9,147 bases of DNA. Origin: Melioribacteraceae bacterium (lineage in GTDB: Bacteria; Bacteroidota; Ignavibacteria; Ignavibacteriales; Melioribacteraceae). The translations under genes and the position numbers were made by a program. Below are positions 1-6,098 of the stretch, one piece after another (within the stretch, counting starts at the first letter, position 1; each line of letters opens with the position of its first letter). The notes under the pieces were generated by a model, which did no database searches, had not been told where the DNA came from, and was given only the letters and a program-made list of their open reading frames with translations. The DNA lies in assembly GCA_026987055.1 (NCBI GenBank), contig JALSNL010000372.1, positions 1-9,147 of the forward strand. Reading direction: 5' to 3'.

Positions 1-734
1 TCCGGAAATCCTTGTTCTTTGGTAAAGTTAATAAAGTTTCTACCATCAAAATTAGATAATCCTCTGTCGGTTCCTATCCATAATAATCCGTCTTTATTTT
101 CATAAAGTGATAGAACATCATTACTTTGTAAGCCTTGTTCTTTTGCGAAATAGTAGAACATTGATCCGTCGTACTTAATTATTCCTTTATCTGTACTAGA
201 AAACCATATATTTCCTCTTTTATCTTTTAAGACAGTTTGGAGAGTGTTGCTTGGAAAATCATTTTCTTTATTATAAACTGTTATTTTTTTACCATCAAAC
301 ATACAAGCACCGCCGTATCTTGTGGCAATCCATATCCTTCCGTAATTATCTTCCGTAATAGCATAAATGTAGTCATCCGGTAAACCATTTTTGGTTGTAT
401 AATTTACAATTTCATCTTCAAATATTATTGAAAGTCCGTTTGTTGTTCCTACCCATACACTCCCGTGTGAATCAATAAATAAAGAACGAACAGTACTTCC
501 AACAAGTCCATCACTCATATCGTACTTTTTGAAATTTATTCCGTCAAACTTTGCAACACCTGCTTCGGTTCCAAACCAAATAAATCCAGCGGAATCTTGC
601 ACTATAGTAAAAACCGAGTTTTGTGGTAAGCCATCATCAGTGGAATAATTATGGAAATTTAAAGATTGCGGAAAGGCAATGCTGGAAAATAGAATTACAA
701 GAATCAGGGTTATATTTTTTATTTTTTTTAACAA
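1..734 (-). CDS. Two-component regulator propeller (Reg_prop) protein, 5' part only
   Basis: The reading frame enters from the left edge and starts at a TTG codon at 734-732; 244 codons are inside the window. An in-frame TAG lies at 764-762 and no ATG or GTG occurs between it and the signal sequence. The start is therefore TTG, or less likely the adjacent ATT. An AGAG lies 5 nt upstream of the TTG. The N-terminus (LLKKIKNITLILVILFSS) is a typical signal peptide, so the product is exported or membrane-anchored with a periplasmic N-terminus. The visible part has five blade-like repeats of about 45 residues, each with a W-aromatic core followed by a turn: IWFGTEAGVAKFDG, VWVGTTNGLSIIFED, IWIATRYGGACMFDG, IWFSSTDKGIIKYDG and LWIGTDRGLSNFDG. 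This is the Reg_prop beta-propeller family, which usually forms the sensing half of hybrid histidine kinases or related signalling proteins. The output domain lies outside the window, so kinase, GGDEF or propeller-only forms remain possible. Confidence 0.88.
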   Translation of the reverse strand, partial: MLKKIKNITLILVILFSSIAFPQSLNFHNYSTDDGLPQNSVFTIVQDSAGFIWFGTEAGVAKFDGINFKKYDMSDGLVGSTVRSLFIDSHGSVWVGTTNGLSIIFEDEIVNYTTKNGLPDDYIYAITEDNYGRIWIATRYGGACMFDGKKITVYNKENDFPSNTLQTVLKDKRGNIWFSSTDKGIIKYDGSMFYYFAKEQGLQSNDVLSLYENKDGLLWIGTDRGLSNFDGRNFINFTKEQGFP

Positions 735-805
735 AATTTCTCTTTTTCTATTTCCGGCAAACTATATTAAAACTATTTAGTATTTATATATTGTTTCAGA
801 CAAAA

Positions 806-1132
806 TCAATTGATTTTTTCATCTTTGTTTAAGTTAGTAAACCCAAACTGTGGTGAAGTTTGTCCCTCTATATTTATTGTACCGAAACGTTTTTCAAATT
901 TTTCGATATTATCTTGCAATGCTTTTAGTAACATTTTAGCATGTTGCGGGGTTGTAATAATTCTAGCATGAACTTTTGCTTTAGGAGCCCCGGGAACAAC
1001 TCTTGTAAAATCAATTATAAATTCTGCAGGCGAATGAGTAATTATTGCTAAATTTGAATAAATACCTTCCGCTTCCTTTTCCCCTAACTCAATATTTATT
1101 TGTTGCGATTTATTTTCTTCATTGTTATTCAT
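806..1132 (-). CDS. DUF3467 family protein
   Basis: This is a small protein of 108 residues whose central part (about residues 20-90) matches the DUF3467 pattern. The core is GIYSNLAIITHSPAEFIIDF, followed by R-V-V-P-G-P-K-A-V-A-R-I, then TTPQHAKMLLKALQDNI and a final KFEKRFG. The family is widespread in Bacteroidota and other bacteria; no function is established that I can state. There is no signal peptide or membrane segment, so it is probably cytosolic. The start ATG (1132-1130) has an AGGA at 1142-1139 with 6 nt spacing. The first 15 residues are polar and low complexity (N, E, K, Q), and the last 15 are probably also disordered. It lies 71 bp upstream of the propeller gene on the same strand. 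It is insulated from the TPR gene by the terminator at 1153-1192, so it probably has its own promoter or shares a transcript with the propeller gene. Confidence 0.88.
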   Translation of the reverse strand: MNNNEENKSQQINIELGEKEAEGIYSNLAIITHSPAEFIIDFTRVVPGAPKAKVHARIITTPQHAKMLLKALQDNIEKFEKRFGTINIEGQTSPQFGFTNLNKDEKIN

Positions 1133-1152
1133 AATAAGTCCTAATTAAATGA

Positions 1153-1192
1153 AAAGCCCATAGTTTGTCAAGAAAGACTAATTATGGGCTTT
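1153..1192 (-). terminator. Rho-independent terminator after the TPR lipoprotein gene
   Basis: A perfect 10-bp stem (AAAGCCCATA at 1153-1162 with TATGGGCTTT at 1183-1192) continues inward. There is a G-T pair, two A-T pairs, one mismatch, and GTC (1167-1169) with GAC (1176-1178), around the loop AAGAAA. On the minus strand the stem is followed by TTTTCATTTAATT. It sits 20 bp after the TPR stop codon. The plus-strand side is also T-rich (TTATATTTAT), so it could act in both directions. Confidence 0.85.
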
Positions 1193-1212
1193 ATATTTAT
1201 AAAATATAATAA

Positions 1213-2343
1213 TTATTTTCTGTATTTATCAGCATTTTCAAAAGCTTCTTTTGATTTGTCATTCATTCCAAGATTAGCATATACTTTACCTAGTAAATCC
1301 CAAATAACACTTTCTTCTTTATTAAGTGTTAAATATTTTTCCAATAATGGAAGAGCAAGTTTATATTTTTCTTGATATGCATCAGATTCAGGATCAGCCT
1401 CTCTCATTCCTGCACCCCATTTTACATAAGTTACGGCTAAATTATAAATTGCATTTTCATAATCAGGATCAATTTCAACTGCTTTTTTTAATTGTTTTTC
1501 AGCTTCGGCATATTCTTTTGCGTTAAGTAGTAAAGAACCATAGTTATATCTGTAGAATTTATTTTCAGGTTCTTTTTCAACACCGGCTTTAAAAGCTTCT
1601 TTTGCAACATCCAATTTACCTGCAGCAATATAGGAGTTTGATAATAATAATAAAATATCTCCGTTATTCGGATATAATTCTCTACCTTCTTCCAATACTT
1701 TAATAGCTTCGTTATAATTTTTTATAGCTTCATCTTTTTTGCCGTCGGCATCTAACTTAACACCTTTTTGAACATAAATATTGCCCAATTGAACATAAGC
1801 ATCTTCCGATTTTTTTCTTTTTAACACTTCTTTGAACTGTTTAATTGCCCCATCTTTATCATCAATATTCAAATAAGCAAAAGCTAAATTTTTGTATGTG
1901 TCAACTGAATCCGGTTCACACATAATTGCTCCTTTAAATGTATCGATAGTTTTTTGGAAAAGAGCTTTCGAACTATCCGTACCGGCATACTTGGCAGCTT
2001 TATTAAATAATTGTACTCCTTTGTTAAAACCGTCTGCCCAGTGATATTTTTTTGATTCTTCAATATTTTTTGCAAATTTATTACTTATAGCAGCTGATTT
2101 ATCAAAGTTTTCCAACATACCTTTAATATCGCCTTTTTCACCTAAAACATATCCCAATAAATAATAGCCTTCATCGCTTTTAGGATTTTTTGCAACTTCT
2201 TTTTTTAGTGATTCCAAAGCTTTATCTAAATTCTTTTGTTGGATATAAAGCTTTGCACTTGTAATTTCCGTTGATGAACATTGAAAAGCGGAAAATCCCG
2301 CTATCATAGATACAATCAACAAAATGTTAAATATTTTTTTCAT
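1213..2343 (-). CDS. TPR-repeat lipoprotein (probable)
   Basis: The product is 376 residues from the ATG at 2343-2341. The open frame runs on to 2604, but that extension crosses the intergenic repeat. The ATG has a GAGAGG Shine-Dalgarno at 2354-2349 with 5 nt spacing and begins a clear signal sequence, MKKIFNILLIVSMIAGFSAF. Cys22, followed by SSTE, is the likely lipid-attachment site. The lipobox (A-F-Q-C) is unusual, with Gln at -1, so plain signal-peptidase-I processing is possible. The rest is nearly all tetratricopeptide repeats: about two at residues 28-90, a less regular helical stretch at 90-140, then about six more to the C-terminus (for example AYLNIDDKDGAIKQFKEVLK and AEAEKQLKKAVEIDPDYENA). 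TPR arrays bind other proteins; the partner is unknown. It is a single-gene unit with its own terminator. A role in an envelope complex is inferred only from the lipoprotein signal. Confidence 0.85.
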   Translation of the reverse strand: MKKIFNILLIVSMIAGFSAFQCSSTEITSAKLYIQQKNLDKALESLKKEVAKNPKSDEGYYLLGYVLGEKGDIKGMLENFDKSAAISNKFAKNIEESKKYHWADGFNKGVQLFNKAAKYAGTDSSKALFQKTIDTFKGAIMCEPDSVDTYKNLAFAYLNIDDKDGAIKQFKEVLKRKKSEDAYVQLGNIYVQKGVKLDADGKKDEAIKNYNEAIKVLEEGRELYPNNGDILLLLSNSYIAAGKLDVAKEAFKAGVEKEPENKFYRYNYGSLLLNAKEYAEAEKQLKKAVEIDPDYENAIYNLAVTYVKWGAGMREADPESDAYQEKYKLALPLLEKYLTLNKEESVIWDLLGKVYANLGMNDKSKEAFENADKYRK

Positions 2344-2371
2344 TAGAGCCTCTCGTTTTTTTGTTATAAGT

Positions 2372-2399
2372 ATTTTATAATAATATATAAAGTTTACAA
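2372..2399 (-). promoter_or_regulatory. Candidate promoter for the TPR lipoprotein gene
   Basis: On the minus strand, TTGTAA (2399-2394) is followed after 16 bp by TAAAAT (2377-2372), close to a sigma-70-type -35/-10 pair. It lies about 30 bp before the ATG. The region is very AT-rich, so chance matches are likely, and Bacteroidota use a different consensus. This is a weak call. Confidence 0.3.
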
Positions 2400-2565
2400 C
2401 TTTAAGTAAATTTTTGATTTTAAAATTTAGTTTTTTAATAACAGAAAAACAAATAATGTGATACATACATCTGGAATTATAAAATTCTATTGAAATAAAA
2501 ATATAATTTTGACTTCTTTTAATATAATATACTAGAACTAAAGTGGTCCTCGGATTCCACAAAAT

Positions 2566-2664
2566 TGTCATCTCGAATTCGCCGTGGCGAATGAGAGATC
2601 TCACAACCCAAATATAGCTTAGAAATTTCTCTCCCGATTAAAAAGCATCTGGCTCGAAATGACA
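2566..2664. repeat. Degenerate palindromic intergenic repeat (TGTCATCTCGA...TCGAAATGACA)
   Basis: The outer ends TGTCATCTCGA (2566-2576) and TCGAAATGACA (2654-2664) are inverted copies matching at 10 of 11 positions. Inside them, GAGAGATCTC (2593-2602) and GAAATTTCTC (2622-2631) match as inverted copies at 8 of 10. A local perfect 7-bp hairpin, ATTCGCC (2577-2583) with GGCGAAT (2586-2592), lies in the left arm. The arrangement resembles the multicopy 'TCATTTCGA...GAAATCTC...TCGAAATGA' intergenic palindromes common in Bacteroidota. It carries no coding sequence, so it is a REP- or MITE-like element. Confidence 0.7.
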
Positions 2665-2709
2665 TATACTAAGTTTTATTTTCCGAAAACCAATTTGGAC
2701 TTAGTATAT
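2664..2709. repeat. Perfect 11-bp inverted repeat adjoining the palindromic element
   Basis: ATATACTAAGT (2664-2674) and ACTTAGTATAT (2699-2709) are exact reverse complements separated by 24 bp. The first arm starts at the last base of the palindromic element. ATATACTA also occurs as a direct copy to the left of the element at 2527-2534. It could be a hairpin, an operator or the border of an older insertion. Confidence 0.5.
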
Positions 2710-2787
2710 ATAATATAACCCGGACTTTCCTTGTTAACATTTGAACCTAACCGACCCAAATACTAATTTATTCACTTTAGTAATTCT

Positions 2788-2851
2788 TTAATTAAAAACA
2801 TTCCTTTTACTTTCATTGCATTTACAAAGTAAAAAGAATATTTTTTAATTA
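2788..2851 (+). promoter_or_regulatory. AT-rich hairpin in the likely leader of the deaminase unit
   Basis: ATTCCTTTTACTTT (2800-2813) pairs with AAAGTAAAAAGAAT (2826-2839), 13 of 14 positions, around a 12-nt loop. A/T-rich pairing continues outward to about 2789 and 2851 with one mismatch and one bulge. The right side ends in TTTTTTAATTAT, 20 nt before the start codon. It has the shape of a weak terminator or attenuator, but base composition alone could produce much of it. Confidence 0.35.
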
Positions 2852-2870
2852 TAAAAAAATAAGGACTACT

Positions 2871-3959
2871 ATGAATATAGAAAATATTATTAAGGAAGCT
2901 CCAAAAGTAATGTTACATGATCATCTTGATGGAGGCTTAAGAGCAAAAACAATTATTGAATTAGCTGAAGAACAACATTATTCAAAACTTCCCACTTCTG
3001 ACGAAAAGGAATTAGCCGAATGGTTTCATCAAGGTGCAAATAAGGGAAATTTAATTGAATACCTACAAGGGTTTGAACACACTTGCGGATTAATGCAAAC
3101 TAAAGAAGCTTTGGAAAGAGTTGCTTATGAAATGATGGAAGATATGAAAAACGATGGCGTTGTTTATATCGAAACACGTTTTGCACCAATTCTTCATCTG
3201 GAACAAGGTTTACATTACGATGATGTTGTTAATGCCGTTCTAACCGGTTTGGAACGTGGTAAAAAAGATTTTGGAGTTGGCTACGGACTTATTCTTTGCG
3301 GAATGAGAAACATGAAGCGTTCCCTTGAAATTGCCGAGCTTGCAGTTAATTATAGAAATAAAGGTGTTGTTGGTTTTGACCTTGCCGGTGAAGAAGGCGG
3401 ATATCCTCCCAAAGATCATTTGGATGCTTTCCAATTTATTCAAAGAGAGAATTTTAATATAACTATTCATGCCGGCGAAGCTTTCGGGAAAGAATCCATT
3501 TGGCAAGCTATTCAATATTGCGGTGCGCATAGAATTGGGCATGCAACAAGACTTTTGGAAGATGTTGTACTGAATCAAGACGGAGAAGTTGCCTCGCTTG
3601 GTGAATTAGCTCAATACGTTCTTGATAAAAGATTACCCTTAGAAATTTGTCTTTTAAGTAATGTTCATACCGGAGCAATAGATAAACTGGAAAATCATCC
3701 TTTTAATATTTTTTATAAGAAAAAGTTTAGAGTATTTTTAAATACCGACGACAGACTTATGAGCGATACAACACTTACAAAAGAATACTTAACCGCTATT
3801 GAACAATTCGGAATTTCGATTGATGATGTAGAAAGACTTAATATAAATGCAATGAAATCCGCTTTCATTCCTTATGATGAAAGAATTAAATACATTTACG
3901 AAATTATTAAACCGGGTTATCAAAAAATTAGAGAAAAACTTTTATCACTAAAGGTATAA
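2871..3959 (+). CDS. Adenosine deaminase family protein
   Basis: The product is 362 residues, the usual length for this zinc hydrolase family, which converts adenosine or deoxyadenosine to inosine and ammonia. Metal and catalytic motifs are complete: H16-D-H18-L-D20-G, GFDLAGEE (168-175), H200-A-G-E203, RIGH224 and N291-T-D293-D294. By family precedent His16, His18, His200 and Asp293 bind zinc, Glu203 is the proton shuttle and His224 acts on the attacking water. NTDD is followed by RLMS rather than the more common P, a variant I associate with the actinobacterial-type branch (NTDNRLMS). The substrate loop reads CLLSNVHTG where CPTSNVQTG is usual. The start ATG has TAAGGA 5 nt upstream. It is the first gene of a tight unit with an unknown gene and hutU. 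Adenosine is the default substrate; other ADA-family activities, such as 6-amino-6-deoxyfutalosine deamination, cannot be excluded. Confidence 0.92.
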   Translation: MNIENIIKEAPKVMLHDHLDGGLRAKTIIELAEEQHYSKLPTSDEKELAEWFHQGANKGNLIEYLQGFEHTCGLMQTKEALERVAYEMMEDMKNDGVVYIETRFAPILHLEQGLHYDDVVNAVLTGLERGKKDFGVGYGLILCGMRNMKRSLEIAELAVNYRNKGVVGFDLAGEEGGYPPKDHLDAFQFIQRENFNITIHAGEAFGKESIWQAIQYCGAHRIGHATRLLEDVVLNQDGEVASLGELAQYVLDKRLPLEICLLSNVHTGAIDKLENHPFNIFYKKKFRVFLNTDDRLMSDTTLTKEYLTAIEQFGISIDDVERLNINAMKSAFIPYDERIKYIYEIIKPGYQKIREKLLSLKV

Positions 3960-3965
3960 TAAATT

Positions 3966-4301
3966 ATGAAGAGAAAACTATTTAAAAGTTATGAATTTGA
4001 ATTTGACAGTAATCAAAAAAAAGTTATTACTTCGTTTGCCAAGCAATCCCTAAAACAAATGTCTGGAGACGACAGGTTAACAAGAGAAGTAAAAACATTT
4101 GAATCAATTGTTCAAAAGTTAGAATCATCCTCGGATAAAATTAAATTTACAAAAGACGAAAAAACGAAACTGACTTTTCAATTAAAAGAAAATGTTAAAC
4201 ATCTTAAAAAGAAAATGGATGACGCTTGGTTTTTAACAAGATGGTTTTATAAAAATATGTACACACAATACAAAAATATTTTACAAACATTAGAAGAATA
4301 A
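3966..4301 (+). CDS. Hypothetical protein, 111 residues, charged and helical
   Basis: I do not recognise this protein. It is 111 residues, rich in Lys, Glu, Phe and Thr, with no signal peptide, membrane segment or Cys/His cluster. It is probably a cytosolic, all-helical protein. The middle and C-terminal parts (residues 40-111) have heptad-like spacing of Leu, Phe and Val between charged residues, which would suit a short coiled coil. An aromatic patch, [12 protein letters not shown], lies at 87-98. It starts 6 nt after the deaminase stop and ends 2 nt before the hutU start, so the three are almost certainly cotranscribed and possibly translationally coupled. No strong Shine-Dalgarno is visible. 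Its placement between two ordinary metabolic enzymes is the only clue to a role, and I do not assign one. Confidence 0.75.
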   Translation: MKRKLFKSYEFEFDSNQKKVITSFAKQSLKQMSGDDRLTREVKTFESIVQKLESSSDKIKFTKDEKTKLTFQLKENVKHLKKKMDDAWFLTRWFYKNMYTQYKNILQTLEE

Positions 4302-4303
4302 TC

Positions 4304-5965
4304 ATGAAAACCAAAACAAATATTTCCGCACCAACCGGCACGCAACTAACTTGCAAAGGCTGGCTTCAAGAAGCTGCAATGAGAATGCTGATGAACAACT
4401 TAAATCCGGAAGTTGCAGAAAACCCGGACGAACTTATTGTTTACGGAGGCTCCGGTAAAGCCGCCAGAAATTGGGACGCTTATCATGCAATTATTAAAAC
4501 ATTGCAGGAACTTGAAAACGATGAAACTATGTTGGTTCAATCCGGTAAACCCGTGGGAGTTTTTAAAACTCACACAGATGCTCCGCGTGTTATTATTTCC
4601 AACTCCATGCTCGTTCCCGATTGGGCAAATTGGGATGAATTCAGAAGACTTGAAAAACTTGGGCTTACTATGTATGGACAAATGACTGCAGGCAGTTGGA
4701 TTTACATCGGAACACAAGGAATTTTACAAGGCACTTACGAAACATTTGCTGAATGTGCAAGACAACATTTTAACGGAACACTTGAAGGTAAATTTTTGCT
4801 TACAGCCGGAATAGGCGGAATGGGCGGAGCTCAGCCGCTTGCCGCAACAATGAACGGAGCTGCATTTTTAGGCATTGACGTTGACCGTGAACGTTTGCAA
4901 AAAAGAATTGATACCGCATACCTTGATATTATTGCCGATAACCTTGATCACGCTATAAAACTTGTACTTGATGCAAAAGAGAACAAAAAACCGTTATCAG
5001 TCGGATTGGTTGGAAACGCCGGTGAAATTTTACCGGAATTATTAAAAAGAAATATTATTCCCGATGTTCTTACAGACCAAACTTCCGCTCACGATACTTT
5101 AAATGGTTACGTTCCAATGGGAATGACTTTTGAAGAAGCACTTGCTCTTAGAAAAAACAATCCCGAAGAATATATTAAAAAAGCAAAAGCAACTATTGTA
5201 ACACACGTAAAAGCAATGTTGGAAATGCAAAAAAGAGGTGCTGTTACTTTCGATTACGGAAACAATATCCGCGGCGAAGCTAAAGAAAACGGAGTTGAAA
5301 ATGCTTTCGATTTTCCCGGCTTTGTTCCCGCTTATATTCGTCCACTATTTAATGACGGGAAAGGTCCTTTCCGTTGGGCGGCACTTTCCGGTGACCCAAA
5401 CGATATTTATGAAACTGATAAAGCAGTAATGGAAACTTTTCCGGAAGACAAAGCTTTGGTGCGCTGGATTAAACTTGCACAAGAAAAAGTTAAATTCCAA
5501 GGAATGCCTACACGCATTTGCTGGCTTGGTTACGGAGAGCGTGCAAAAATGGGGAAAATATTTAACAAACTTGTTGCCGATGGAAAAGTAAAAGCTCCTA
5601 TCGTTATAGGAAGAGATCATCTCGATTGCGGCTCGGTTGCTTCTCCCTACAGAGAAACCGAAGGAATGAAAGACGGTAGCGATGCTATTGCCGATTGGCC
5701 GATTCTAAATGTTTTAATGAATACAATTGGCGGCGCCAGTTGGGTTTCATTTCATCACGGAGGCGGTGTTGGTATTGGTAAATCCTTACATGCGGGAATG
5801 GTAATTGTTGCAGACGGAACGCCTGAAGCGGAAAAACGTTTGGAACGCGTTCTTACTTACGATCCCGGTATGGGAATTATAAGACATGCAGATGCCGGTT
5901 ACGAGCGTGCTATTAACAACGCGAAAAAACATAACATTAAAATACCAATGTTGAAAAAAGATTAA
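4304..5965 (+). CDS. hutU: Urocanate hydratase (urocanase)
   Basis: The product is 553 residues, full length for urocanase, the second enzyme of histidine degradation, which hydrates urocanate to 4-imidazolone-5-propionate with tightly bound NAD+ as electrophile. The family signatures are present in order: [10 protein letters not shown] (48-57), [20 protein letters not shown] (124-143), [10 protein letters not shown] (171-180), DQTSAHD (258-264), FDYGNNIR (316-323), [13 protein letters not shown] (337-349), GPFRW (354-358), [11 protein letters not shown] (403-413) with the active-site Cys406, and HHGGGVGIG (484-492). Two small departures are visible: RPLFNDG where RPLFC is common, and [12 protein letters not shown] where LDSGSVASPNRE is common. 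It is the third gene of the deaminase unit, starting 2 nt after the previous stop. No hutH, hutI or hutG is in the window, so the rest of the pathway must be elsewhere or incomplete. Confidence 0.97.
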   Translation: MKTKTNISAPTGTQLTCKGWLQEAAMRMLMNNLNPEVAENPDELIVYGGSGKAARNWDAYHAIIKTLQELENDETMLVQSGKPVGVFKTHTDAPRVIISNSMLVPDWANWDEFRRLEKLGLTMYGQMTAGSWIYIGTQGILQGTYETFAECARQHFNGTLEGKFLLTAGIGGMGGAQPLAATMNGAAFLGIDVDRERLQKRIDTAYLDIIADNLDHAIKLVLDAKENKKPLSVGLVGNAGEILPELLKRNIIPDVLTDQTSAHDTLNGYVPMGMTFEEALALRKNNPEEYIKKAKATIVTHVKAMLEMQKRGAVTFDYGNNIRGEAKENGVENAFDFPGFVPAYIRPLFNDGKGPFRWAALSGDPNDIYETDKAVMETFPEDKALVRWIKLAQEKVKFQGMPTRICWLGYGERAKMGKIFNKLVADGKVKAPIVIGRDHLDCGSVASPYRETEGMKDGSDAIADWPILNVLMNTIGGASWVSFHHGGGVGIGKSLHAGMVIVADGTPEAEKRLERVLTYDPGMGIIRHADAGYERAINNAKKHNIKIPMLKKD

Positions 5966-5972
5966 AAACTTT

Positions 5973-6055
5973 GTCATTGCAATTTCGCAAAGCGGAAGAA
6001 ACAATCGAACTATAGAGCTAAACAAATTGATTCGTCGTAAACCCATTGCAATGAC
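5973..6055. repeat. Palindromic intergenic repeat downstream of hutU (GTCATTGCAAT...ATTGCAATGAC)
   Basis: GTCATTGCAAT (5973-5983) and ATTGCAATGAC (6045-6055) are perfect 11-bp inverted copies. Between them, CAATC (6002-6006) and GATTCGTCGT (6029-6038) match the inner parts of the familiar 'TCATTGCGAG...GAAGCAATC...GATTGCTTCGTCGT...CTCGCAATGA' intergenic palindrome, in decayed form. It begins 7 bp after the hutU stop and lies in the same orientation as both flanking genes. It could therefore be transcribed as a 3' hairpin. It resembles the element at 2566-2664 in size and terminal TGTCAT/ATGAC ends but has different inner sequence. Confidence 0.72.
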
Positions 6056-6098
6056 TATTTTCTATAAAAGTTTAAAAATAAAAAAAATGAGGTGAACC

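Larger units (their letters stand above)
2344..2870. other. Divergent intergenic region without a gene
   Basis: These 527 bp separate the TPR gene (minus) from the deaminase gene (plus). I see no credible coding sequence; the only open frame is the upstream extension of the TPR gene, which lacks signs of coding. The region contains the candidate TPR promoter, the palindromic repeat at 2566-2664, an adjoining inverted repeat at 2664-2709, and an AT-rich hairpin at 2788-2851. A perfect TATAAT is present on the plus strand at 2709-2714, but no -35 element sits at the right distance. A TTGAAC at 2741-2746 is 17 bp from a poor -10. No promoter for the deaminase unit can be named with confidence. 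Confidence 0.7.

Noticed and set aside
802..817. 16-bp perfect palindrome AAAATCAATTGATTTT over the DUF3467 stop codon
   Set aside because: Short, A/T-dominated and without a loop or T-tract setting; most likely chance or a coding constraint.
623..832. Small plus-strand open frame over the propeller and DUF3467 ends
   Set aside because: Antisense shadow, with low-complexity Phe/Leu-rich translation and no family signal.
2509..2533. TTGACT with TATAAT and TATACT on the plus strand as a promoter
   Set aside because: Spacers of 8 and 13 bp are too short for a sigma-70 promoter.
2344..2604. 87-codon N-terminal extension of the TPR gene
   Set aside because: It crosses the palindromic repeat, has non-coding composition, and the internal ATG at 2343 has a good Shine-Dalgarno and starts a signal peptide.
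5238..6046. Open frames in other phases within and after hutU
   Set aside because: Shadows of a strongly conserved urocanase frame; no independent coding evidence.
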